64,000 nucleotides of DNA, from positions 73,349,934-73,413,933 of the forward strand of contig NC_066313.1 in the NCBI RefSeq assembly GCF_022539315.1, written 5' to 3'. The stretch is from Serinus canaria. Lineage: Eukaryota; Chordata; Aves; Passeriformes; Fringillidae. The notes beneath the pieces are model-generated. The model saw nothing but the letters and a program-made list of their open reading frames with translations, had not been told where the DNA came from and made no database searches. Shown piece after piece: positions 11,951 to 23,682 of the stretch (the first letter of the stretch is position 1; every line of letters begins with the position of its first letter). Both the position numbers and the translations under genes were made by a program.

Positions 11951-14430
11951 AAAAACTCAAGAGTTCCTTGAGATGGATATTATGATGTGAAAAATTACAT
12001 CAGCATGTCTTGCACTTCCATGTTTCACAACATGTAGATACAGGAACATAAAAGAGCAATTAAATACAAATGTCTCCAATTTCATTTTGTCTCTGTTCTG
12101 TTACTACTGCCTTCAGCATCTGAATGCTCAGCTTCAGGAACAATGTTGAGTCTGAACAGTAAGGCACCTTTTTGGTAGTCAGCTGGCTATCCCATGGCTT
12201 AGTCAAAGACAGAAAACAATCCAGTATCTAAGAGAGAACAGTTCTGGCGCCAGGCTAGAGGTGAGCTGTAACGTGCAGGATAAGACCTTCCTTGGATATG
12301 GGAACAAGGGCACACTGAGCTTCAAAAGCCAGAGTGCTTTTAATCCTCCAGTAAAGCAAAGAATCTGAAGCTGATTCTTTTTATGAAAAGATCCAGTTAT
12401 TGTATTGACTTTTTCAAAGAGGGCAGACAATGAGTTTTCTGTACGATTTAATGAAGTATCACCAGAGAAAAAATTACATAATGTGAAATCTTTAGACAAG
12501 ATTGAAAGAGAACATTTTGTATTTCCAGAATGGTAAGGATTCTGGCAGCTTCACATTTCCTAACAAACCCTGAAGTGAAAACGATGTCTCTCCATAAATC
12601 CTACTGTATCATACGGACAGGGAGCTGCTTTATGCTCGCATTCATATGGTTTTAAAGCTATAAAATAGTATCCACAAAATTTTCTGAAGCATTTCATTTT
12701 TTAGTAAATCTGTAAAAAGTTGTAAGGAGTGGGAAGCCCTTTGTATTTACAAGAGCAGAAAGTCTCAGGCAGCAAATACAAGCTGAGCAAAAGAAAATGT
12801 ATTGCAGGTGCTGATCGTTGACTTGGAGATCAGAAGGTTCTTTGCACATTAAAAAAAAATACACATTACCATCAGGGCCACAAGTTTGAAAGCAATATTG
12901 CAGCAGCATGGTATTCATGTTCAGTTTGTTTTCTCTGTGTCTCAGTATGCTTTTTTCCTACTAGTACTTTTTTGGATTTATGACTGCAATCAAAAGGCAG
13001 CATTTACTTCCAAGGAATATGCAAGGCTTAAAGTAAAAGGAAATTGTTTTTCAGCAAAGACTCAGATATGTTAAACATGTAAGGGTTTCATTTAATGGTT
13101 TTATGTGGAAGATACTTTTGGGCAAGGCTTGTTACATCTGTTACACCTTTGAAAATGGAATATCATGTCTTGTAAATATTAATTCTGTTGAATACCAGGA
13201 AGCAGCCATTGAAGCCTTTGGAAAGGGGAAGGTAAAAAACCCTTCTGTTTTAAAGGGAAGGTTATAGTTGAGGTTAATTCAGAGTGTCATGAAAGTGGGG
13301 CTGTGACAAGATTTAGTGACAATGTAAGGCCAAATTAATGCAAGATCAGTGGCCTGACTATTGATTCTTATCAAGGGATCCTGCTGAAATGAAGTCATTA
13401 TTTAATTATACTTTTACTTACACTATAAATTGCTCCCAGAATAGACTGCACTTGATTTTGATGTTTGCAGCTCCATCTTCACTTTTCTTTTGTGCCCATA
13501 AATAAGTAGAGAATGAATATAAGCACTCCACAAAATTTCCATTTCTTGTACTTCACATGCTGTCATTTTTCCAATGTTTTGATTCTTTTATTCAGAACAC
13601 TTTCTGATACCAAATAATTCTGGGTACAGAAGTCTCTGAAGACTGTGGAACCAAAAATTCTCTAAATTTGATTTTAAAAAATCAGTGTTTGAATGGTTTT
13701 CCTTTTCTTCTTGAGTGTTTTAAAATATTTTCTTTCACAGTCTCTGAAGTAGACTAAACTTACTGTTCAGGCTAAAAGAAGTAACTTAACTGGGACCTAG
13801 AAGAACCTAATAATTTCTTTATTGGGACTTAAGATACAACAGCAAGGCTTTGCTATAGAAGTCTATATGGGAAAGCTCAAGCACTTACAGAATATCAGCA
13901 ACATTCACTGAATAGTCGAAATTGCATTGTTTCCCTATTTTATATTATCAGTTATCAATATCATATCTTTGATTCTCTTGATTCTGAATCAGATCAGTTT
14001 GGAAAATGTGTGGTAATAAAACTTGTAATTATTTCAGGTTTATTTTGTCTTGTGGACTAAGCCCCACATTTTTATCAAATTACACAGATTTGGAAACCCA
14101 GCAATTGAGAAAAATAATTGCAATGGTTCTATGTTAATAGTTGGACTCTTTTACATTTTTTCCAACCATATGATGCCATGAAAATGTGACTAGTTGTCAT
14201 TGTAATGCTACTGTTTGAAAAGCAGCATTTAAAAATTGTAAGGATTCACATTCTAAATGCAGGATTATTTTTGTCATTTTTAGAACATGGAAGTATCTAC
14301 TTCTATGCTTGTATAATGCAGTGAAAATGCAGTCTTGCTCAGAACAAGAATCTTAAATAAATAGCAATTTTGAGGAAAAAAATCTCAGCTCATTGGAATA
14401 AAGTTTCATTAAAAAGTTGGTGAGAGATTT
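11951..14430. other. Intronic stretch without recognised element
   Basis: Unique-looking AT-rich sequence. The part at about 13260-13440 has dense TAATTA-like and CCAAATTAATGC-like words and could be regulatory, but I see nothing decisive. Confidence 0.5.
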
Positions 14431-14945
14431 AGAATCATGGAATATTGAGTTGGAAGTGACCCACAAGGACACAGCTTGTGGTCTCACATAGGACCTCCCC
14501 AAGAATCACGCCATGTGCCTGAGAGCATTGTCCAAACCCCTCTTGAGCTCTGGCAGGCTGGTGCTGTGACCACTGCCCTGAGGAGCCTGTTCCAGGGCCC
14601 AAACACCCTCTGGGGGCAGAACCTTTCTCTAATATCCAACCTAAACCTCCCCTGACACAACTCCAGGTCATTCCCTCAGTCCTGTCACTGGTCACCACAG
14701 AGAACAGATCAGTGTCTGCCCTTCCCCTCATGAGGAAGCTGTAACTGCAATGGGGTCTCCCCTCAGTCTCCTCCAGGCTGAACAGACCAAGTGACCTCAG
14801 CTGCTCCTCATGTGTCTTCCCTTCTAGGCCCTTCACCATCTTTGTGACACCTCCTTTGGACACCCTCTAATAGCTCTATATATTTCTTTTATTGTGGTGC
14901 CCAAAACTGCACACAGGATTTTGAGGAGTGGCTGCACCAACTAAG
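14431..14945 (-). mobile_element. CR1 LINE 3' end, minus strand
   Basis: The left end starts with agaatcatggaatattgag, the reverse complement of the CR1 terminal motif (ATTCCATGATTCT). Moving right on the + strand, that is 5'-ward in the element, the 3' untranslated region is followed by the reverse-transcriptase C-terminus; on the minus strand one reads EEQLRSLGLFSLEETEG. A 142-codon open frame (14435-14863) covers this C-terminus and the untranslated region and is not a gene. The copy is 5'-truncated near 14945, which is usual for LINEs. Confidence 0.95.
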
Positions 14946-15837
14946 ACTATAGCAGAACAATCTCTTCCTTTGACCAAATGGTAATTCCAATCAGATAAAG
15001 TGAGCAAAATTAACTTTTTTAGTTTTGATCAAAGCAATGTGTAAAATCAATCTGCAGAATTTAATCTGCTTTTCATTGTATCCCACCACATTTACAAAAG
15101 CTTCATATCCACAACTCCTTTTTTTTGTTTTGTACACAGTATTTTTTTCTTTTTAAATAAAAGAATATAAACCTAGATCTTTTATAGACATAAAAGATAA
15201 ACTTGTAACAAAACAAGCCCAGCCTCTGCAAAACTGTACTGTACTCTAGGTCAGATCTCTAACTCTTACTTAACTCATATTGTAGACTTTTCTGTTAGGA
15301 ACATTATTCTCCTTTTAAAACTTCTCTTATGAGAGGGAAAGAGAAAAATCAGCTTCTTACATGAGTAATTAATGAAATAGCTTCCTTTAATAACCATCTC
15401 GAGTTATCACTTGGTTTTTAGGCATTCAAAAAATAAACAAATAAAATGCATTTCATAAGGGGTTTTTTTGCTCATTCAGTAGCATGGGATTAGCCATTAA
15501 ATTATAATATAGCAAGATCATTATGTTAAAATCCATAATATTGAAGAAATTTCTTGTCTCTCTTGTGCACCTATGTTCATAAGTAATGGTGCTAACATTT
15601 TCACATTTTCAAATACTACAGTGGGAATATATAGATTTTAATTGGAGCGATAACATGTAAAGCATTTTCTTAGTGCTTTTCCTCTGAATGAAGAAATCCA
15701 GCTATAGAGAATTTTTTTGTAGTTCAGCTTGTCTTTCAGTGGCCTTGACAACTGTAGAGTGAGAGAGAGGAGTGGGAAGATAGGCTGATTCCTGTGCTTC
15801 AGGATTTCAGTCTTGGCTAAGTCTGTTTTCTTTTGTC

Positions 15838-15860
15838 TTTTTTTTTTTTTTTTTTTTTTT
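15838..15860. repeat. Poly(T) tract, 23 bases
   Basis: Uninterrupted run of T after ttttgtc and before catttc. Confidence 0.95.
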
Positions 15861-17132
15861 CATTTCTTTAACTTTTTCTCATCATAAGAGGTGCCCAGCA
15901 GTATTTTTGTTCCATTTCTAGCAGCAGCAATGTCACTGATCTCACCATTTTGTGAGTGTGTCCACACAGCCAGTCAGGAGTCTTACAGGTAGAACAAGAT
16001 ATAGGAATGGGAACAAGATATATGGCTTGTAAAGGGCTGATTATAGTATGAATCCACTTCCTGGAGGACTCTTGTACAAGGGAGCATTTTTGCAACATTA
16101 TTTTGTACATTCATGTTCCAATGCTATTTGCCAAAGCTGTCTTTAAAGCAGTGCTGATTTCACAGTGGTATTCCTGTTGGCTTCTTCACTGAAGGTGAAT
16201 AATATTGCTGCACTGAATAATATTGCATCTCTCCCATCTTGTGAAATACCTTTGTGTTTTGGACACGACAGACTTTGCTTGGTTTTAAAAGGTTTGGAAA
16301 GAGGCTGTGGTAGAGGAGCTGACAGTTCATCCATACCGGAGATGATAAGGATGAGACATCATTCTGCAGGCATTATAAATGGATATCTGGCACTGAGAGT
16401 GCCTTTATGGTTTGAGAGTGTTTATCCCTGTGGTTCTGGAAACCAGACCACTAGGTGGATTATATTGCTGTACATAAATTGTATTCCAGCATGTTTAATA
16501 AATCAGGTGGCTTAATCAAATAAAGACAAATGGCAATGGAATAGCTTAAATACAAATTTACTGCCAGGTAGCCATTAAAAAGCATTAGCTATATTTTCCT
16601 TTTACTGGTTTTTCTGACTTAGCCAGCAATAAATTCAGTCATTTTTCACTTAGAGACATGGGTCAAATTGTTATTCAGTCCAATCTGTGTGGTCTTTTGA
16701 GGTTCAAGATGAATGGGTTTTTTTCATCCAGCAAGGACTGACATCTTATTTTACAAGCTGTAGAGCTTCTTTCACTTTCTTTAAGGAGAACTTGGTATGC
16801 TGAGGGAGAAATACACAAATCCCTTCCTTGGTCTAGTTGCAGGTGTGTTAAGGACCAGTGCAGTCAATAGTACAATCAAGACTGCCCTATTTTTTTTTTT
16901 AGAAAGACTCTGACAGTCAACTAGGAAGAATGACACCAGCAGGGACAAGGGCAGTCCCAGGTACAAACTTTCCCCCTTTTACCCTGAGTCTCAGGCTGAG
17001 ATTTCAGGAGTTCTCCATGGAGACCATAGCTGTAGGCCCTCAGTCAAGGGCTGGTATTGTGGCCATTGACTGCATCACCAGAGGATCTGTGGAAGCGTGA
17101 CGGATCCAGAGTCCACCTGAAAAAAGATGAAA

Positions 17133-17176
17133 GCACACAGGGTGGTTTCATGCACACAGGGTGGTTTCATGCACAT
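17133..17176 (+). repeat. 19-base tandem repeat, 2.3 copies
   Basis: The unit gcacacagggtggtttcat occurs perfectly at 17133-17151 and 17152-17170, followed by the partial gcacat. It lies 20 bases from the U2 copy. Confidence 0.95.
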
Positions 17177-17195
17177 CCTCACCTGCAGCCACGAT

Positions 17196-17383
17196 GTGAC
17201 CACAATTGCTGGAAGCACTGCTCTTTTGGGTTGATGCACGGAGTGGATGGAGGAAATGATTACTCCTTCCCATGTCTTCCAAATCCATTTACTGTAAAAT
17301 CTTTAAGCTGGGGATGTATCAGATAATAAAGTGATAAGAAAAGATGATGCACTTGATCTTAGCCAACAGCTGGGAAGTGTGCA
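17196..17383 (-). pseudogene. U2 small nuclear RNA pseudogene
   Basis: U2 snRNA is the spliceosomal RNA that pairs with the intron branch site. The reverse complement of this segment follows U2 from end to end over about 188 bases, the normal U2 length. The 5' part is clearest: the + strand shows cacttgatcttagccaa (the complement of the U2 segment TTGGCTAAGATCAAGTG) and then, to the left, a tatcagata...gataagaa block. The 3' part is recognised by gttgatgcacggagtggatgg. It is damaged where it matters. The branch-site recognition element GUAGUA reads GCATCA, and the Sm-binding run after AATGGA is shortened. It is therefore a non-functional copy. No poly(A) tail or clear target duplication is seen. 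Confidence 0.88.
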
Positions 17384-20300
17384 TCTGGGACAGGGGCTTC
17401 AGTGCATACTGCAGAGCACTTCTGCCCACTGAGGATGATATAGGATCAGCGCTTCCAAGGGCTGTTGGATCTAAAAGATGACACATAAAAGAATGATTTC
17501 TTCACCTGAGAAAGTAAGAACTGTAAATCAATACAATTACAGTAGTTTCACAGAGATAACTGAAATTGCTGGAGTTTAAATTACTCTGGCAAAATTTCTG
17601 AGCAAAAGAAAATAATTTTAGGCTATATTGTTTACCCCCTTAATATCTTCTTTTATTTTTCTCATTGATAGATCTGCTGCCTCTTAGATACTAGTCAGCC
17701 CTACACAAAATGAATTTTCTTGCTCAGTTTTGGGTAAAGGAAAAAGTAATCTGAATAACATCATACCTGCTGAGAATTTATGAGGAACAAGATATTAAAA
17801 ATATTTCCATATGATTGTAGATGCTCTTTCTGATTTTTACATCAACCTAAAATTCAGGGTAGGTTAAATGAAGATTTAATAGCAAATTTCATATACAGTC
17901 CATCTCTAAATAAAAGAAAAAGTAAATCTGATTATCAGATATATTTTAATAGATTAGGTTTGATCTGCTTCCTGCAGGCATAAACAAATAACCAGCTTAA
18001 ACATGACAAATTGTCTTTTATTTGGTATTGCTTCTCTGAAATCGATGCTGCAATGTCCTTACTTTTCATTGGAATTTTTTCCCAAAAATTACAGTGCCCA
18101 AGGTATATTATTATAATACTAGGTATCATAATAGCAATTTGCTGCTACAGTTCACCCTTCTGCTATCAGGGAAAAGGCAATGTGTCTAATTTTAGGTTTT
18201 TTAACACCTGATTTCAGGTTTTCTTATGTTTATGTGGCTCTGAGTGTGAAGAAGGAAGAAAGTTGAATCTTTGACACAGGACTAGTTTGTTTTAATATGT
18301 AAAACATTCTCTGGGAAATTATATAGTTGACTTCATATCATGTAGTCATCCAGTGCTAGTACTTTGTACCATGTTTTTCTTTAGTGTACAACTCAGAGAC
18401 AAAATGCTGTGAAGAATCCTTGTTCATTGAAACATTTATTCTCCTAACTATTCTTGTTTTAATCACCTCCCTCTGTTTCTGTTGTGGTGTTTTGGAAGTA
18501 GGACACACAGACACTAGGGAGGATCCCTCTGGTTTTTATGTTTTGTATCTATAGGTAAGGACTTATGAGGAAGGGATTAAAAGGGAAATAAAAGAAAATA
18601 AAATTATGATATGAATATTTACTCTCAACTATGCAGTTCTAAAAACTGCAAGTGCGATACTCAGCAGAAATGTGAGCACATGTCCCATAAACAGGTCATT
18701 CCAGACCATAGTCATCATCTCAAGGTGCACTTGAGCATCTGCTAAATATTTCATGTATGGTACTTATATTTGCAAGTAGCTCTCTGAAAACCTAACAAGA
18801 ATATTAGGGAGACCATAAGGAGGAAATGTAAACATGGAGCTGTAGGGTGATCTCACGTGACTTGGGCCCATGCAATGTGGTGGGCATTTATGGATCCTAT
18901 AAATAGGTGGTGAACTATTTTTAAAGTATTGCTGTGCTACTGTGCTACACAGAATATACTACCAAGACTTTGTGATTGACTATTGGAACCCAGCAAAGTA
19001 TCTGACTAGAACCTTGCTGGGATACCTTCAAGATCTGACATCCTTCTTCCCTTTAGAACTCAAGGGAATTGTTAAATATTTCTGCATATCTGTAAATACT
19101 TCTGTATTTGCATATGATTCACACAGAATTTGTTTTACTGTCCTCTCTGTTCTGTTCTGTCTTGTTTTTTATTCACATAATGACATTAAAAAGGAGAATA
19201 AGCAAAATATTATATTCTACTTGGTCCGAGAGTATTGACATCTTGCTTTTTACTGGGCTGCAGGGTCTTCAGAAAACAGTCCCTCTTTAAAGCAGGCTTC
19301 TCATTCCTTAGTGCCTTGATGGCTGTGTGTTGTACCTAACCTGTCTCTGACACCGTGTGACCAGCTTACTGGGAATAATCAGAGTGAATGTTTTGTTTCA
19401 AACCTGAGCACTCTTTATTTGGTCTTTTGATTTTCATGGAGAAGGACCAAGAACATGAGTGACTTGAGTAATCTTGTTTGATTTCAATGGATGTTCCTTA
19501 GCCTGTTTTCCCTTATAGCACCAGGCTAGTAATGAAATTTTACCACTTGAATTTACCTGAAAAATGTTCAATATAGGAATATGATGAGGCTTAACAAGTA
19601 GGCAAAGCCATCAAACTTGGACTTTCCTGCTTCATTACTCCTACAATTTTATTTCTTTCTCTAGTAAAAATACTCTCCTTTTAGTACTGATCTACCCAGC
19701 TCCTACCTTTTGTCACCATGAATATGCAGCCTGGACAATTCACCAATTACATGGGAAAACAGCTGGAAGGAATCTACGTATCCTTACTTGCTGTTTCTAG
19801 GAGATTGCCACTGTCAACTAATTCCAATAGTGATCACATTACTATTTAGTGACCACCTTATTATAAACTTTAAAGTGCCTTTTGCATCTTGACTCCATGT
19901 GTCTCAGAGCAGGAAGGAGTGGAGACAAGTTGGGTCAATCTGTTGTCACTTGTCACCTCGAATTATTGCATAACTTATCATCAACCAAGGCTGCCAATAT
20001 TATGTATGCATTTATTTCTTTCTCGTGAGTGTGTTCTTGCTGACACCGCACAAATAAGACATCCCACAGCCCTTTCCACCACTCTGATTCATGCCCTTTT
20101 TAAGTCAGTGAAACAATTCACACATCAGTAGACAGTGAAGGAGAGGAGCTTGTGAGTACTTGGGAGTGATCAGAGCAGTTTTGCTGTGCTCCCTCTCTCT
20201 GAGAGAACTGCTTTTCTTCTCAGGTGCTTTTTTGGTTGGCATGGTGAATCATAGGCAATCAGCAAGAATGCTCTCAGGTATATAGTCTGCATTTAAACTT

Positions 20301-23300
20301 CGTGGGTGTTGCAAGTAGGATGACTTTGACCATTCTTCACATCACTTTCTTATCCAGATACTGCTGCACAAAACGTCTAAGTGCGCAATTTGATCATTAT
20401 CTCCTGCTGTGACAGTTCTCTTTCTCTCAGAGCTTTTCCTTCTGCTTATCTGGGGGTTTGATTTCCAGATTATCAAGGACTTCCCTTTCTAGTTATGATT
20501 TGTACCTGGGCAATACTTAACCTATTTCTCTACAGCAGTTTTTTGGGGTTTTTTTTCTCACAAGGAACATGAATTCTGAAAGAAATGAGACCACTCTCTT
20601 TTAAGTGAGAGGCAGTTTAGATTTTTTTGCTCTGAGAAGAAAGTAGAGTAGCTACTTCTTATTGAGAAAGTGTCTTAAAGTTTATGTTCCAGAAGAAATG
20701 ATGGGGTTTGAAAGCCTAATGGCTGTGAGATTCCTTCTTTGTTTCGGTGTACTGGAAAACTTTTCATCCTCTGGGAGTGGATGGAAGAAATTATTTCAGA
20801 GATTTTTCACCTTAGTGTTGTCCTCAAAATTCTAGGAAAGTAACAGATGTAATCTGTACCTCAAATTCTGTTTAATGTGGGATACTCTAAAAACAGATGA
20901 GAAAGAGAAATATTCTTCCACAAAATTTGCAGGGCAGATTTTTCAGCTCAGTGATATCTCATGGGATGTAAATCCTTGTATCCTGGAGTATTTTCTCAGC
21001 TTGCATGTTTGTAAGCCAAATAAATTTTCACTTCCCCCAAGTTTGTTTGAATTTAATTATGTTTCTGACAGGTGAAACAGGATTTAAGAACATTTTAATA
21101 TTTATATCTGAGTGTTCAAACATTTTATTTTGTAAAAAAATATTATTTAAAATGTCATTCAGAAGTGAATCAAGAGATTAAAAAATAAGCTTTACACAAA
21201 ATATCTTGTGACTGCTGCTTTTCAAGTGGTTTTCTAAATTTAGATTTTCTGTATTCAGATCATCTGATAAGTAATTTTCCTATTTTCCTAAAAATAGGGG
21301 TGTCTATTCTTTTTCTCTGTAAATAGAGCTTCAATCTCACCCAAGTAAACATCTGAACATTTTGTCCTTGTCTTTTTTTGCTCTTGACTTCTGTAGGGAA
21401 ATTGTGAAATTCCCCAACTCACCTCTCCAACAGCTTTTTATTATTTGATCTTCAACCTCCTGCTGTAATCTGTTAGAGACTTCCAGCCATTATTTTCATA
21501 TGGCCACTTTCACAATTACATGTTGTGATAACTTAGGCAAATTATAGATAAGAGTGGTGCCCATAGGCAGTGCTCAAAAATTCTGATGCAGAACTTTTAG
21601 GGGTTTATATACTTAAATCCCTTTATAAAGGAATTCCTTTGTTCCTTGTAATATTTTATGGTTTCTCATCTGCTAAATAGAGGGGCAATATAAGTACATC
21701 TTCCAGAATTATGCACACTCTGGAACACAACTGAGATGACAAAATAGGTCAGAAAAATGCTTCAAGTTTTAATAGGCATTAGAAAGAAAAGTAGTTGCCA
21801 TGTTTCTCATGATTTCAAAGTCATGGGTCACTGGAAAAGGACGTCTCAGTTGGACAAGAACAATGGCTAAAATTTTCTCCTCTTTCTTAGCGCTGCATGG
21901 TTTGTTATCAGGTAGTAAATGTGTCATTTTTATTGCTACATTATAAAACTTATGTAGGGTTCAACTATATTGACCTAATTTTTTCTAATTATTTAATGAA
22001 TGTGTTGTACTATACATTATACATTTGCTAGAAAAAAATTTCCCAGGATATTAATATTTTAAAATTAAAATGACCATGTTTTGTCTCATCATATTAATAA
22101 GATGGACTAGCCCAGGATTGTGGGAATTTTGCAGCTGCTTAAAGGGCTGTAGTTTTTTATTTTCAGTTTGATATAATTCTAGCACAAAGTCATAGGCACT
22201 AGTACAAAGCTGTAGTACTTAAACCAGCTCTTCTAGCTTTCAGTAAACTGGAATTAAATTGTTAAAAAGATAGCTATTTTTGTCTTTAGGAGGTTAGTAT
22301 TAGACTAGAATTTTGGTTGATATAAGCAAATATTCTCAAATTTAACTTTTACAACATAAATTCCTAACTAGGTATGGCTGATGCAATACTTCTATTTTTA
22401 TATCAGATTGTGTTATAAAAGCAGTGAACTGAGGTCTTAGCTTCTATGAGCCAGTCTGAAGCAATGAGATCTCCTTCAATAGAGCATTCAAAATCTTATT
22501 AATATTTCTATGTAGTTATAATTGGATACATACAGACATAATTTCAGCTGAAATACACTGAAAAGAACTTTCTTGATACCTTGGCTGTTAAATTAAATCA
22601 GCAATAACACAGTGTTCATGAAAACAGCCAAAATATGGACAAAAAGAAAATTTAATTACTTGGATCCAACAGTGAGCAGATCTTTTCTGAAGAAAAGAAA
22701 GAGCAAAAGGAACAAAACCATCATTACCAGCTTAGCTTTACCTGCTTTTCCCAGTAATAAAAACAAACAACAAAAAAAAATCAATAGGGAGAAATTGTAA
22801 CATGTTGAGAAGATATTGTCAAAGGAATATGGCAAAAAATAGTCACTGATTGCACTGAAGTTTAGTCATTGTCCTGAAGTTAATTAAAGATGAAATTAAA
22901 GAAAAAAGCTTAGGATGTGTGATCCAAAGGTTTCTAATAATTTTGTGTGCTCTATAAAGTGTGCATTGTGATACATCTCAGTCTGATCCTGGTTGCATCA
23001 TTGTTATGATGGGTAGTCAGAAATTACAGGCTTTGTGCTAAGGAGAAATCCTCAGTACTAGCACATTAAATAAAATTCTTAATTAAAAGCTTTTTCTTCT
23101 TCCTTTTCTTCTGAAATCACAAGCATGAACAACTAATCCTTATGTCCCCTTTGATCTTTAAATAGAATATTTTATAGGAATGTTAGAATTAAGCTGAGGA
23201 GAATTTTGGGACAGGAATCCCTAGAACTGTACCATGGAGTTCTCTACAGATTAACTTTCCGGTAAAAGAAGGTAGGGAGATTTCTTAAAGTTAGTCAAGA

Positions 23301-23362
23301 CAGTCTAATGTGTGCAAGTTAAAACTCACATACATGAGCATTTTACTGTGCAAGGATAGTGA
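17384..23362. other. Intronic stretch without recognised element
   Basis: About 6 kb of AT-rich unique-looking sequence. All open frames are under 100 codons. I recognise no repeat family, RNA gene or exon here. Confidence 0.5.
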
Positions 23363-23682
23363 AGTTACAGCTTCCTCATGAGGGGAAGGGCAGACACTGA
23401 TCTCTTCTCTGTGGTGACCAGTGACAGGACTGAGGGAATGGCCTGGAGTTGTGTCAGGGGAGGTTTAGGTTGGATATTAGAGAAAGGTTCTGCCCCCAGA
23501 GGGTGTTTGGGCCCTGGAACAGGCTCCTCAGGGCAGTGGTCACAGCACCAGCCTGCCAGAGCTCAGGAGGTGTTTGGACAATGCTCTCAGGTGAGACTCT
23601 TGGGGATGGTGCTGTGCAGGGCCAGGAGTTGGACTCAGTGATCCTGATAGGTCCTTTCCAACTCAGCATATTCTATGATTCT
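23363..23682 (+). mobile_element. CR1 LINE 3' end, plus strand, strongly 5'-truncated
   Basis: It begins abruptly at agttacagcttcctcatg and ends with tattctatgattctg, the CR1 3' terminus. It is the 3' untranslated part only. About 230 bases (23363-23592) match the minus-strand copy at 14514-14746 with four differences counted by eye, so both belong to the same young subfamily. The last 80-90 bases diverge between the copies. Open frames over this element are not genes. Confidence 0.95.

Larger units (their letters stand above)
14946..17195. other. Intronic stretch without recognised element apart from a T tract
   Basis: AT-rich intron. A minor tandem duplication, tgaataatattgc, starts at 16197 and 16215. 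The 116-codon frame at 16165-16515 has no recognised domain and I treat it as chance. Confidence 0.5.

Noticed and set aside
14435..14863. Minus-strand open frame of 142 codons
   Set aside because: It is entirely CR1 reverse-transcriptase C-terminus plus CR1 3' untranslated region; not a host gene.
16165..16515. Plus-strand open frame of 116 codons overlapping a minus-strand frame
   Set aside because: Overlapping frames on both strands and no domain point to chance.
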